Shown here: in pieces, positions 44,200-52,868 of the stretch
Layout of the letters: each line of letters starts with the position of its first letter
Numbering within the stretch: the first letter of the stretch is position 1
NCBI GenBank assembly: GCA_039984715.1
Contig: JBDWUA010000008.1
Coordinates: forward strand, 269,709 to 333,708
Reading direction: 5' to 3'
DNA length: 64,000 nt
DNA from: JABSSA01 sp039984715
GTDB taxonomy: Bacteria; Pseudomonadota; Alphaproteobacteria; Rhodobacterales; Rhodobacteraceae
The notes under the pieces: model-generated
What the model was told of the DNA's origin: nothing
Seen by the model: the letters and a program-made list of their open reading frames with translations, nothing else
Databases searched by the model: none
Made by a program: the position numbers and the translations under genes

Positions 44200-45095
44200 T
44201 TTTTGACCTCGGTGCGTTGGGTTTTTTCGCCGTATTGCACAAAAGGGCGTTCGTCGTCTGTGAGGATGGTGACTTCGCGGGCGTCTTCGTCGTCGTGCAG
44301 GGCGGTGCCGCCCAGTGTGAAGTGACGCAACACGCCGCCAAACGCATGTTCCAGATTTTCGCGCGTAAATGTGGTTTCGGTCGGGCCGTGTTTTAGCACG
44401 GTCCCTTTCACCAAAACGGTGCGGTCACAGAATTCCGGAACCGAGCCGAGGTTATGCGTGGATACCAGCATCACCCGGCCTTCGTCGCGCAATTCGCGCA
44501 ACAGGGCGACGATTTGGTCTTCGGTTTGGACATCGACCCCGGTGAACGGTTCATCAAGCAAGATCACCTGCCCGTCTTGGGCCAGTGCGCGCGCCAGAAA
44601 CACGCGTTTGCGTTGTCCCCCGGACAATTCGCCGATCTGACGGTGCCGAAATTCCTGCATATTCACGCGGCGCAACGCCTCGTCGACGGCGGCGTGGTCT
44701 TGGGATTTGGGACGGCGCAAAAAGCCCATATGGCCATAGCGCCCCATCATCACCACGTCTTCGACCAGCACGGGGAAGGCCCAATCGACCTCTTCGGATT
44801 GAGGGACATAAGCCACCAGATTTTGACGCAACGCCTCGCGCACAGTTAATCCCAATATCCGGATGTCCCCTTTGGCCGTGGGCACAAATCCCATGATCGC
44901 CTTGAACAGCGTGGATTTACCCGCCCCGTTGATGCCGACCAAAGCCGTCACAGTCCCGCGTGGGATTTCAAAGCTGGCGTTCCACAATGCAGTATGGCCA
45001 TTGCGATAGGTGACCGTCACGTCCTGCGCGCTCACCCCCGGTTCGGGGTGTTCGTCCAGCCGGGTGGCTGTCTCAGGCTTATAGTCATCGCGCAT
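44196..45095 (-). CDS. sitB: Metal ABC transporter ATP-binding protein (SitB-like)
   Basis: The 299-residue ATPase has Walker A GINGAGKST (about 54-62), the Q-loop VPQSEEVDW, signature LSGGQRKRVFLARAL (about 151-165), Walker B ILLDEPFTGVD (about 171-181) and switch STHNLG. The start at 45095 has AAGGA upstream; a TTG at 45137 overlapping sitA is a weaker alternative. A C-terminal extension of about 50 residues (about 250-299) carries the LGGTALHDDEDA stretch, which is charged and might sense metal. Confidence 0.92.
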   Translation of the reverse strand: MRDDYKPETATRLDEHPEPGVSAQDVTVTYRNGHTALWNASFEIPRGTVTALVGINGAGKSTLFKAIMGFVPTAKGDIRILGLTVREALRQNLVAYVPQSEEVDWAFPVLVEDVVMMGRYGHMGFLRRPKSQDHAAVDEALRRVNMQEFRHRQIGELSGGQRKRVFLARALAQDGQVILLDEPFTGVDVQTEDQIVALLRELRDEGRVMLVSTHNLGSVPEFCDRTVLVKGTVLKHGPTETTFTRENLEHAFGGVLRHFTLGGTALHDDEDAREVTILTDDERPFVQYGEKTQRTEVKK

Positions 45096-45133
45096 GGCGC
45101 ATTCCTTGTGTACCGGCCCTTTGGGCGCGTGGT

Positions 45134-46036
45134 TCAATTGGTCGCTGTTGTCAAAGCCGTGGCAACGGTTTGCGCAGTGACACGCAACAGATCAAGATAT
45201 GTCGGCACCTCGCCATCAGCATTACTGAGTGAATCGACATACAAAACACCGCCAAATGTTGCATTGGTTTCGCGAGCAACCTGTTGGGCCGGTGCCGAAC
45301 TGACCGTGCTTTCGCAAAAGACGACCGGGATATTGTTGTCGCGCACGCCATCAATCACCGCACGCACTTGCTGAGGTGTGCCGACCTGATCGGCATTCAT
45401 TGGCCATAGATACAGTTCTTTCATCCCGAAATCTCGCGCCAAATAGCTAAACGCGCCTTCGCAGGTGACCAACCAACGTCGATCTGCGGGAACAGTCGCG
45501 ATGGCATCGCGTAGCGGTTCAATAGTGGCGCGCAAAGCGTCTTTGTATTGGGCCGCGTTTTCCGCATAGGCGGTGGCATTGTCCGGGTCTTGGCCTGCCA
45601 AAGCTTTTTCGATGTTATCGATATAGATCAGCGCATTATCCAGACCCATCCACGCATGCGGATTGGCCTTTCCGACATAGCTACCTGATGCGATTGAGAT
45701 CGGTGAAATGCCGTCTGTCAGGGTCACTGATGGAATGTCGCCCAAATTGGACAGGAACTGTTCAAACCACAATTCGAGGTTCAGACCGTTCCACAAGATC
45801 AGGTCCGCATCATAGGCGCGCACGATGTCCTGCGGTGTTGGCTGATATCCATGAATTTCTGCGCCCGGTTTGGTCACTGACACAACCTCGGCTGCGTCCC
45901 CTGCCACATTGGCCGCCATATCCGCCAAAACCGTAAAGGTCGTCACAACCTTCAGCTTGTCCTTGGAGTGCGCCGTGCTTGCCAGTGCCGTGGTTAACAC
46001 AAGCGCTAAAGTCAGGGTCAGAAATCTTGGCAACAT
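45134..46036 (-). CDS. sitA: Manganese/zinc/iron-binding ABC transporter lipid-free binding protein (SitA-like)
   Basis: The 300-residue protein has a Sec signal peptide (MLPRFLTLTLALVLTTALASTAHS) and belongs to the cluster A-I metal-binding family (ZnuA/SitA/MntC). Metal ligands fit His61 in GAEIHGYQPTPQDI, His126 in KANPHAWMGLD, a Glu in CEGAFSYLA and an Asp near the C-terminus (YVDSLSNADG). No His-rich loop is present, which favours manganese or iron over zinc. The start at 46036 has CGGAGA upstream. It heads the sitABCD operon. Confidence 0.93.
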   Translation of the reverse strand: MLPRFLTLTLALVLTTALASTAHSKDKLKVVTTFTVLADMAANVAGDAAEVVSVTKPGAEIHGYQPTPQDIVRAYDADLILWNGLNLELWFEQFLSNLGDIPSVTLTDGISPISIASGSYVGKANPHAWMGLDNALIYIDNIEKALAGQDPDNATAYAENAAQYKDALRATIEPLRDAIATVPADRRWLVTCEGAFSYLARDFGMKELYLWPMNADQVGTPQQVRAVIDGVRDNNIPVVFCESTVSSAPAQQVARETNATFGGVLYVDSLSNADGEVPTYLDLLRVTAQTVATALTTATN

Positions 46037-46077
46037 TCGAATCTCCGTTCGGAACTGCGCTTTTGACAACATGTAAA

Positions 46078-46092
46078 TGCAAATCACTCGCA
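46078..46092. promoter_or_regulatory. Candidate Mur/Fur-type operator upstream of sitA
   Basis: TGCAAATCACTCGCA, 42 bases before the sitA start, is an imperfect palindrome (TGC-A/G-A-A/G-T...) close to the manganese-responsive Mur boxes described for alphaproteobacterial sit genes. The match is by eye. Confidence 0.5.
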
Positions 46093-46105
46093 ACTGTCAA
46101 TCCAA

Positions 46106-46129
46106 TTGCGAACTATTCTCATTTTCATC
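46106..46129. promoter_or_regulatory. Second candidate Fur/Mur site upstream of sitA
   Basis: Read on the minus strand the region has GATGAAAATGAGAATAGTTC, which resembles a Fur-type GATAATGATAAT array. It lies about 70 to 93 bases before sitA. The assignment is weaker than for the first site. Confidence 0.35.
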
Positions 46130-46285
46130 TGCGTAAAGACCGCAATTCCGCTTACCCCGACGGCGATTGTCCCCATTTACTGGTAAAAACCCGGATCGGT
46201 GGGTTTCAGCAAACGGCGAAATCGGGCCTATATATTGAACCCGCCGACATCAGTGTTTGTCATTGATGGGGGATTCAAAGAGGCA

Positions 46286-46324
46286 CAAATAGAAATGTCG
46301 CCAAAACAAAAGCTTTGGCGACAT
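46286..46324 (-). terminator. Rho-independent terminator of the polyol operon
   Basis: The arms ATGTCGCCAAA (46295-46305) and TTTGGCGACAT (46314-46324) form a perfect 11-base stem. On the minus strand it is followed by a T-rich stretch (TTTCTATTTG). It lies about 27 bases after the mannitol dehydrogenase stop. Confidence 0.88.
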
Positions 46325-46350
46325 CCCTTCAGAGCTGCAAACCGGCTGAG

Positions 46351-47817
46351 TTAGCTGGCTGCGTATTTGGTTAATGCAGCGCGCGTGCCTTGGTCCCACA
46401 GGATGTTCAACCAATGTTCAAAGGCCTGCACAAAGGGCGGAGCGTTGACCAGTTCGCCGTAATATTGCGCCTGTTCCAACCACACGACCGGGCGGTGACG
46501 CGCTTGGGATGCGACGTCTTTCAACTGATCCCAGTATGGATCATTTGGTTCGATATCAGAGCCGTCTTCACGCGTGCCTTCACACATACGCGCCCAAAGC
46601 GCTTCGACCAGAGCCAATCCGGCGATAGACCCTTCGGCCGCAAGAGCGTCGTTGATCGTGGGAATGACAAACCCAGTATGACGCGAAGACCCATCAAACG
46701 CGACGCGGCGTGTGGTGTCCAAAATCGCAGGGTTGGCAAAGCGACCTTCGATCAGCTTGAGGTAATCCGTCGATGACAGATTGGGCACCTCTGCCACAAA
46801 GGGCAAGATGTCCTCATTTTGGACCTTGCTGAAGAACGCAGAGATATCCGCATCCCCCATGCACCCCGAAATCGATGGAATGGACAGAAGTTCACCCGCA
46901 TTTGCCAAAACCTGATGGCCAGCATTCAGGATGCGGATTTTCATGGCTTCATAGGCGTGGACGTTATCGGTCAGCGTGGCGCCGACCTGCCCCCAATCGG
47001 GACGACCGCAGGCGAATTGATCTTCGATCACCCATTGGCGAAAGTTCTCATGGGTGACAGGTGCTGCGTCGTCGATCCCCATTTCGTTGACCAAGGCCAA
47101 TTCTTGAGGTCCGGTTGCAGGCACGATGCAATCCACCATGGAATTTGGAAAAGCGCCATGCGTGTCGATCCAATCGGCCAATTCCGGATCAGACATACGT
47201 GCCAAAGACACGACAGTCCGGCGCAAGATGTCCCCGTTGCCTTGCAGGTTGTCACAGCTTTGACCCGTAAAGGCAGGATGCCCGGCGTCGCGACGGAGTC
47301 GCAGCGCAGCGACCAACGCCCCAAATGCGGTTTTGGGTGTTGAGGGATTGTGCGCGTCGTGCTGGATGTCTTCGTGAGATTCATCCAATCCGCCGGTCAC
47401 GGGATCGATATAATATCCACCTTCGGTGACGGTCAAAGACACGATACGAATACTTGGATCGACAATCATTTGAATCAGAGACCGGTTGTCGTCATCGATT
47501 GGCAGATAATCGATCATTGACCCGGTGATTTCGGTTGAAGTGCCCGATGGATCAAGTTCGATCAACGTGGTCAAACAATCCTGTGACAACAGCTTTTCGC
47601 GCATCGTCGCATCATATGACCGCACGCCAGCGCCAATGATGGCCCAGTCATGATCCAGCCCTTGCTGCATCAAACGGTGCAAGTACCATGCCTGATGGGC
47701 ACGGTGAAAATTACCCAAGCCAATGTGCACAATTCCAGCACTTAGTTTGGATCGGTCATAATTCGGGCGTTCGATACCTTCAGGCAAAAGATCAAGCGTC
47801 GCGTTGCAGAGTTTCAT
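46351..47817 (-). CDS. mtlK: Mannitol 2-dehydrogenase
   Basis: This polyol-specific long-chain dehydrogenase oxidises D-mannitol to D-fructose with NAD+. The 488-residue protein contains GIVHIGLGNFHRAHQAWYLH (nucleotide-binding GxGxFHRAHQ motif, about 29-48), the SLTVTEGGYYID block (about 128-139), and the active-site lysine region AYEAMKIRILNAGHQ (about 292-306). Start choice is uncertain: ATG 47817 gives MKLCNATLDLLPEG, ATG 47847 overlaps the SmoS stop (TGATG), and TTG 47859 is further upstream. It is the last gene of the smo operon. Confidence 0.93.
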   Translation of the reverse strand: MKLCNATLDLLPEGIERPNYDRSKLSAGIVHIGLGNFHRAHQAWYLHRLMQQGLDHDWAIIGAGVRSYDATMREKLLSQDCLTTLIELDPSGTSTEITGSMIDYLPIDDDNRSLIQMIVDPSIRIVSLTVTEGGYYIDPVTGGLDESHEDIQHDAHNPSTPKTAFGALVAALRLRRDAGHPAFTGQSCDNLQGNGDILRRTVVSLARMSDPELADWIDTHGAFPNSMVDCIVPATGPQELALVNEMGIDDAAPVTHENFRQWVIEDQFACGRPDWGQVGATLTDNVHAYEAMKIRILNAGHQVLANAGELLSIPSISGCMGDADISAFFSKVQNEDILPFVAEVPNLSSTDYLKLIEGRFANPAILDTTRRVAFDGSSRHTGFVIPTINDALAAEGSIAGLALVEALWARMCEGTREDGSDIEPNDPYWDQLKDVASQARHRPVVWLEQAQYYGELVNAPPFVQAFEHWLNILWDQGTRAALTKYAAS

Positions 47818-47846
47818 CGGCTCGTACCCCCGGTCGATATTTTCCA

Positions 47847-48632
47847 TCAGCTCATCCAATTGCCGCCATCGACGTTATAGGTTTGGGCGACAACATATCT
47901 TGCGTCTTCGGACGCGAGAAACACTGCCATACCCGTTAAATCTTCGGCGCGCCCCATGCGGCCAAATGGGACTGCGTCCCCAACTTCTTTTCGCTTTTGT
48001 CCGGGTGCTTTGCCTTCATGTTTGGCAAAAAAGGCATCAACACCATCCCAGTGTTCACCGTCAACGACACCCGGCGCGATGGCATTTACGTTAATTCCGT
48101 GAGAGATCAAGTTCAGTCCGCACGATTGTGTGAGACTAATGACCGCAGCTTTGGTGGCGCAATAGACGGCGACCAGCGATTCACCGCGGCGTCCGGCCTG
48201 ACTGGCTGTGTTTATGATGTGCCCTTGTATGCCGTTTTCGATCATGTGACGGGCCACAGCCTGCAAGGTGAACAGCGTGCCGCCGACATTGATGTCAAAC
48301 ACGCGATCAAAATCTTTGCGTTCGATGTCAACAACCGGAGCCGCCGTAAACAGCGCCGCGTTGTTAATCAGGATATCAATATGACCAAAGGCATGTGCAG
48401 TCTGGGCAATCGCTGCATCTATGCTGTCTTGTTTGGTGACATCCATTTCAACGGCAATAGCAGCCCCGTCGACCGTCGCATTGATCTGCTCGGCGGCCTG
48501 TTTTGCCCGTTCGAAATCAACATCTGCAATCGCCACACGCGCACCTTCGTTCACGTATGCCTTTGCATAGGCTAAACCGATGCCGCGAGCGGCACCGGTT
48601 ATCAAAGCATTTTTACCGTTTAGTCGTGTCAT
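47847..48632 (-). CDS. smoS: Sorbitol (L-iditol) dehydrogenase, SDR family
   Basis: SmoS oxidises D-sorbitol to D-fructose. The 261-residue short-chain dehydrogenase has TGAARGIG (about 12-19), NNAALF (about 90-95), the catalytic Ser in NTASQAGRRGESL and YCATKAAVI (Tyr/Lys about 158-162), and the long APGVVDGEHWDGVD stretch typical of Rhodobacter SmoS. The end AQTYNVDGGNWMS is also typical. It overlaps the ATPase gene by four bases. Confidence 0.94.
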   Translation of the reverse strand: MTRLNGKNALITGAARGIGLAYAKAYVNEGARVAIADVDFERAKQAAEQINATVDGAAIAVEMDVTKQDSIDAAIAQTAHAFGHIDILINNAALFTAAPVVDIERKDFDRVFDINVGGTLFTLQAVARHMIENGIQGHIINTASQAGRRGESLVAVYCATKAAVISLTQSCGLNLISHGINVNAIAPGVVDGEHWDGVDAFFAKHEGKAPGQKRKEVGDAVPFGRMGRAEDLTGMAVFLASEDARYVVAQTYNVDGGNWMS

Positions 48633-49633
48633 TCAACCCTTAAGCCTTGCTCGTTGAATTTGTGAATGACGTCACTTCGCGGAGTCAGATAGACTGTATC
48701 GCCGTAGTTGAATTTCACTTCACCGTCAGCGCGCACTGTAATTGTTTCAGCAAGCCCGGTTTCATGAATGTGGAAGAACGAATCTGATCCAAGATGTTCA
48801 GACACGCCGATCACACCTTTCCATGTCCCACTTTCAGCGGACACTTCGATATGTTCCGGACGTACACCGATAGTGTGAACACCGTGTTTTGCTGCTTCTT
48901 CGCCGGAAATCAGGTTCATTTTTGGTGACCCGATAAACCCAGCTACAAACGTGTTGCGCGGTGTGTGGTACAGTTCCAGTGGGCTGCCGACCTGTTCGAT
49001 GTGGCCTGCGCGCAGCACGACGATTTTGTCGGCCATTGTCATGGCTTCGACTTGGTCGTGCGTCACGTAGATCATCGTGGTTTCAAGCTTTTTGTGCAGC
49101 TCGGAAATTTCCATCCGCATGCCGACACGCAAAGCCGCATCAAGGTTTGACAATGGTTCGTCAAACAAGAAGGCCGCTGGTTCACGCACAATCGCACGTC
49201 CGATTGCAACCCGCTGACGTTGTCCACCGGACAATTGACCCGGTCTTCTGTCTATGTAGTCCGCCAGGTTCAAAACCGATGCAGCGTTATCGACGCGCTT
49301 GTCGATTTCGGCCTGATCCATTTTGGCCATCCGCAACGGAAACGCGATGTTTTTGCGCACAGTCATATGCGGGTAAAGCGCATAAGACTGGAACACCATC
49401 GCAAGGCCGCGTTTGGCAGGTGGTACGATGGTCGCGTCTTGACCATCGATCTGGATTTGCCCGGATGAAACATCTTCCAATCCAGCAATCAAGCGAAGCA
49501 ACGTGGATTTACCGCAGCCCGAAGGCCCAACAAATACAGTGAATTCGCCATCTTCGATTGTCAGATCCAAAGGAGGAATGACCTGCGTTTCGCCGAAGCT
49601 TTTCGTGACTTGGTTAAGTTGAATACGTCCCAT
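48629..49633 (-). CDS. smoK: Polyol ABC transporter ATP-binding protein (SmoK/UgpC-like)
   Basis: The 334-residue ATPase is of the MalK/UgpC type. It has Walker A GPSGCGKST (about 37-45), signature LSGGQRQRVAIGRA (about 133-146), Walker B FLFDEPLSNLD (about 154-164) and a C-terminal TOBE-like domain (about 235-334) that in the family binds regulators. It is the energy source for the adjoining permeases SmoF and SmoG. Confidence 0.95.
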   Translation of the reverse strand: MGRIQLNQVTKSFGETQVIPPLDLTIEDGEFTVFVGPSGCGKSTLLRLIAGLEDVSSGQIQIDGQDATIVPPAKRGLAMVFQSYALYPHMTVRKNIAFPLRMAKMDQAEIDKRVDNAASVLNLADYIDRRPGQLSGGQRQRVAIGRAIVREPAAFLFDEPLSNLDAALRVGMRMEISELHKKLETTMIYVTHDQVEAMTMADKIVVLRAGHIEQVGSPLELYHTPRNTFVAGFIGSPKMNLISGEEAAKHGVHTIGVRPEHIEVSAESGTWKGVIGVSEHLGSDSFFHIHETGLAETITVRADGEVKFNYGDTVYLTPRSDVIHKFNEQGLRVE

Positions 49634-49642
49634 GGTCTGTTC

Positions 49643-50473
49643 CTATTTCACGGCGCCAAAAGTAAGGCCGCGCACAAGTTGTTTCTGGCTGAACCAGCCA
49701 AGGATGAGGATCGGCGCAATAGCCATAGTCGAGGCTGCGCTGAGCTTGGCATAGAAGAGCCCTTCGGGGCTGGAATAGCTCGCGATGAATGCGGTCAACG
49801 GTGCGGCTTTGGCGGCCGTAAGGTTGAGTGTCCAGAAGGCTTCGTTCCAGGCCAGGATGATGTTGAGTAGAACCGTCGAGGCAATTCCAGGAATGGCCAT
49901 CGGTGTCAGCACATACAGGATTTCTTCTCGGAGCTTGGCCCCGTCCATCCGTGCCGCTTCAAGAATTTCGCCTGGGATTTCCTTGAAGTACGTGTACAGC
50001 ATCCAGACGATGATCGGCAGGTTGATCAACATCAAGATGACGGTCAAACCAATCTTACTGTCCAGAATGCCAAGCTGGATGAAAATCAGATAGATCGGAT
50101 ACAAAACGCCAACAGCAGGCAACATCTTGGTGGACAACATCCACAGTAGGATATCTTTGGTCCGCTTTGACGGAACAAACGCCATCGACCATGCTGCGGG
50201 AACCGCGACGATGATCCCCAAAATTGTCGAACCAACTGCAACGATCACAGAGTTCCACAAAAAGCGCATATAGTCAGAGCGGTCTTGAACCACTGAATAG
50301 TTTTCGAGGGTCCAGTCAAAGAACAAGAAGACTGGAGGGCTTGAGATTGCCTGCGCTTCAGTTTTGAAGCTGGTCAGGATCGTCCAAAGGATCGGGAAAA
50401 AGATCAAAAGACCTATCGCCCATGCGACCGCTGTATTGAACGCTTTTCTTTGTGATGTGACAGAACGTGCCAT
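49643..50473 (-). CDS. smoG: Polyol ABC transporter permease (SmoG-like)
   Basis: The 276-residue protein is a MalG-type permease with about six transmembrane helices. The cytoplasmic loop EAARMDGAKLREEILYVLTPMAIPGI (about 182-207) carries the EAA motif that contacts the ATPase. It lies nine bases upstream of smoK and ten bases downstream of smoF. Confidence 0.94.
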   Translation of the reverse strand: MARSVTSQRKAFNTAVAWAIGLLIFFPILWTILTSFKTEAQAISSPPVFLFFDWTLENYSVVQDRSDYMRFLWNSVIVAVGSTILGIIVAVPAAWSMAFVPSKRTKDILLWMLSTKMLPAVGVLYPIYLIFIQLGILDSKIGLTVILMLINLPIIVWMLYTYFKEIPGEILEAARMDGAKLREEILYVLTPMAIPGIASTVLLNIILAWNEAFWTLNLTAAKAAPLTAFIASYSSPEGLFYAKLSAASTMAIAPILILGWFSQKQLVRGLTFGAVK

Positions 50474-50483
50474 TAAGTTCTCC

Positions 50484-51350
50484 TCACGCGTCCAGGTTTT
50501 TGCCGACGATGCGCATCAAGAAGATGGCAACGATGTTGGCAAGAATGATTGCATAGACACCACCGGCGGACCCAAGTCCGACATTCTGGCTTTCCAATAC
50601 GCGCTGGAAGATCAGATACGATAGTGTTTTGGATCCAAATGCACCGCCTGTGGTCACGAAGATTTCCGCAAAGACCGCCAGCAAAAAGATCGTCTGGATC
50701 AGGATCACAACAGTGATCGAGCGGCTAAGGTGGGGCAGAATGATGAACCAGAACCGTTTCAAAACTGGTGCGCCGTCCATTTCAGCCGCTTCAAGCTGTT
50801 CACTGTCCAGCGATTGGATCGCCGTCAGAAGAATGAGCGTCGCAAAGGGAAGCCACTGCCAACTGACGATCATGACGATCGACGGCAAGGCGGCTTCACT
50901 TAGCCACGAGACGGGCTCGGCTCCGAAGAATTTCCACAGATGCGCGAACAATCCGTTCACTGGATCCATGAACATGTTCTTCCAGACTAGCGCCGACACG
51001 GTCGGCATCACAAAGAACGGTGCGATCACAAGGATACGTACAATGCCCTGACCCCACATAGGTTGGTCAAGAAGCATCGCGAGCAAAATGCCGAAGCATA
51101 CGGTAATTACAAGGACGCCACCAACAATGACGAGTGTGGCCAATACGGATGGCCAAAAGGCGCTGGAACTCACAAAACGAACATAGTTGTCGAAACCTGC
51201 AAAGCCCAAGTCACCGCCTCGTAAGGGAAGGTAATTCCGAAACGAGAACCATAAGGTCATGGTGAGAGGGACCAACATCCAGCCAAGCAGCAGAGTGACA
51301 GCGGGTGCCATCATAAGACGCGCGGCGGATCTGGAATGCTGAGTTGCCAT
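50484..51350 (-). CDS. smoF: Polyol ABC transporter permease (SmoF-like)
   Basis: The 288-residue protein is a MalF-type permease with six helices and the EAA loop LEAAEMDGAPVLKRFWFIILPHLSRSI (about 191-217). It is separated from smoE by a 114-base gap that contains a stable hairpin, which usually lowers permease expression relative to the binding protein. Confidence 0.94.
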   Translation of the reverse strand: MATQHSRSAARLMMAPAVTLLLGWMLVPLTMTLWFSFRNYLPLRGGDLGFAGFDNYVRFVSSSAFWPSVLATLVIVGGVLVITVCFGILLAMLLDQPMWGQGIVRILVIAPFFVMPTVSALVWKNMFMDPVNGLFAHLWKFFGAEPVSWLSEAALPSIVMIVSWQWLPFATLILLTAIQSLDSEQLEAAEMDGAPVLKRFWFIILPHLSRSITVVILIQTIFLLAVFAEIFVTTGGAFGSKTLSYLIFQRVLESQNVGLGSAGGVYAIILANIVAIFLMRIVGKNLDA

Positions 51351-51427
51351 GAGACATAGCTCCTTTGTTGACGGACATTCGCCGCCTCAACCTAGCAGTT
51401 GAAATGATCGGGGTCTTTAGTGGTCAT

Positions 51428-51451
51428 GAGGGCGGTTCGTAAACCGCCCTC
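51428..51451 (-). terminator. Intercistronic hairpin between smoE and smoF
   Basis: GAGGGCGGTT (51428-51437) and AACCGCCCTC (51442-51451) form a perfect ten-base stem with a four-base loop, about 14 bases after the smoE stop. No T tract follows, so it more likely stabilises the smoE mRNA 3' end or gives partial termination than a full stop. Confidence 0.7.
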
Positions 51452-51464
51452 TGATAGTCAAAGC

Positions 51465-52769
51465 TTATTTGTAGCCAGCGGCTTCCATAGCTTCGTTTGT
51501 CAGAGCCTGAGCTTTTGCCAGTGCTTCTTCCACAGTCTGTTGGCCTGCATAGGCTGCCGAGAACTCTTGGCTCACGTCAGTTGCAATACCAGCAAACTCA
51601 GGGATAGCCGCAAACTGAACACCTACGTAGGGGCTCGGGTCGACTGTAGAGTTGTTCGGGTCAGCTGACAGGATGGAATCCAGTGTCTTCTGAGCGAACG
51701 GTACAGCTTGGTAGTTGGGGTTTTCGTACAGTGATGTACGCGCACCTGGAGGTACGTTTGCCCAACCTTCTTTTTCAGCAACGAGTTCGATGTAGGACGT
51801 AGAAGTCGCCCACTCGATGAATTCTCTTGCTGCTGCTTCTTTTTGAGTTCCGGCAGGAATTGCCAGAGCCCAAGCCCAAAGCCAGTTAGAACGAACGCCA
51901 AGACCATTGTCTGGTGCCAGAGCGAATCCAACTTTGTCTGCTACAGTAGAATCGTTCGGGTTAGTTACGAACGATGCTGCAACAGTCGCGTCAATCCACA
52001 TGCCGCACTTGCCTTGTTGGAACAACGACAGGTTTTCGTTAAACCCGTTTGTCGCATATCCGGGAGGGCCCGCGTCATTCATCATGTTCACGAAGAAGTT
52101 CAGCGTGTCCGACCACTCGCGTGTGTCGAATTGTGCATTCCAGTCTTCGTCAAACCAACGAGCGCCGAACGAGTTCGACATTGCTGTGATAAAGGCACCG
52201 CCCTCACCCCAACCAGCTTTACCGCGAAGGCAAATACCGTTGATTTCGTTGTCGCGATCCGTCATTGCACGCGCCGCTTTGGCGATGAATGACCAAGATG
52301 GGGCGTCAGGCATTTCCATGCCGGCAGCTTCCATCAAGTCAGCGCGATACATGATCATGGACGATTCACCGTAGAATGGTGCAGCGTACATAGTTCCGTC
52401 GTAGGACAGACCGCCCTTCATTGCTGGCAAAATGTCGTCTGCATTATAGTCAGCAGACAAGTTGTCCAGTGGAACCAACCAGCCGTTTTTGCCCCAGATT
52501 GGGGTTTCGTACATGCCGATTGTCATGATGTCGAAAGACCCACCTTTAGTGGTGATGTCTGTAGTCACACGCTGGCGAAGAACGTTCTCTTCTAGTGTAA
52601 CCCATTCGACTGAGTGACCCGTTTTAGCTGTGAAGTCGTCCGTTAGACCCTGCATGCGGATCATGTCGCCGTTGTTCACAGTTGCGATGGTAACAGTGTC
52701 AGCTTGTGCGCTGCCCACTGCGATAAGCGACATCGCGGTCGCCGCACGAAGTGCGTCTCGTAAGTACAT
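51465..52769 (-). CDS. smoE: Sorbitol/mannitol ABC transporter substrate-binding protein (SmoE-like)
   Basis: The 434-residue protein is a cluster-B extracellular binding protein with a Sec signal peptide (YLRDALRAATAMSLIAVGSA, cleavage after AQA). The mature part has the SFDIMTIGMYETPIWGKNGW and GTMYAAPFYGESSMIMYRADL blocks typical of polyol/sugar binders. The start at 52769 is fixed by GGGAGGAG just upstream; the frame reaching 52835 crosses the promoter. It opens the smoEFGK-smoS-mtlK operon, which imports hexitols and converts them to fructose. Confidence 0.94.
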   Translation of the reverse strand: MYLRDALRAATAMSLIAVGSAQADTVTIATVNNGDMIRMQGLTDDFTAKTGHSVEWVTLEENVLRQRVTTDITTKGGSFDIMTIGMYETPIWGKNGWLVPLDNLSADYNADDILPAMKGGLSYDGTMYAAPFYGESSMIMYRADLMEAAGMEMPDAPSWSFIAKAARAMTDRDNEINGICLRGKAGWGEGGAFITAMSNSFGARWFDEDWNAQFDTREWSDTLNFFVNMMNDAGPPGYATNGFNENLSLFQQGKCGMWIDATVAASFVTNPNDSTVADKVGFALAPDNGLGVRSNWLWAWALAIPAGTQKEAAAREFIEWATSTSYIELVAEKEGWANVPPGARTSLYENPNYQAVPFAQKTLDSILSADPNNSTVDPSPYVGVQFAAIPEFAGIATDVSQEFSAAYAGQQTVEEALAKAQALTNEAMEAAGYK

Positions 52770-52803
52770 CCGACTCCTCCCTTGATTGGATGTTGTAGGA
52801 GTA

Positions 52804-52832
52804 CGGTATGAAAAAACTGTTCTTGGTGTCAA
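52804..52832 (-). promoter_or_regulatory. Putative sigma-70 promoter of the smo operon
   Basis: On the minus strand TTGACA (52827-52832) matches the -35 consensus fully; 16-17 bases downstream lies CATACC/ATACCG as a weak -10. It is placed in the gap between the LacI-type regulator and smoE. The LacI operator is not clearly visible, but the AT-rich surroundings contain AAATTTT-type symmetry. Confidence 0.5.
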
Positions 52833-52868
52833 CATAAAATTTTACGCGCGGCAAGTTTTAATTTTTCC

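Noticed and set aside
43715..44347. 210-codon minus-strand frame across sitC and sitB
   Set aside because: A shadow frame of G+C-rich sit genes, Arg/His-rich and without motifs.
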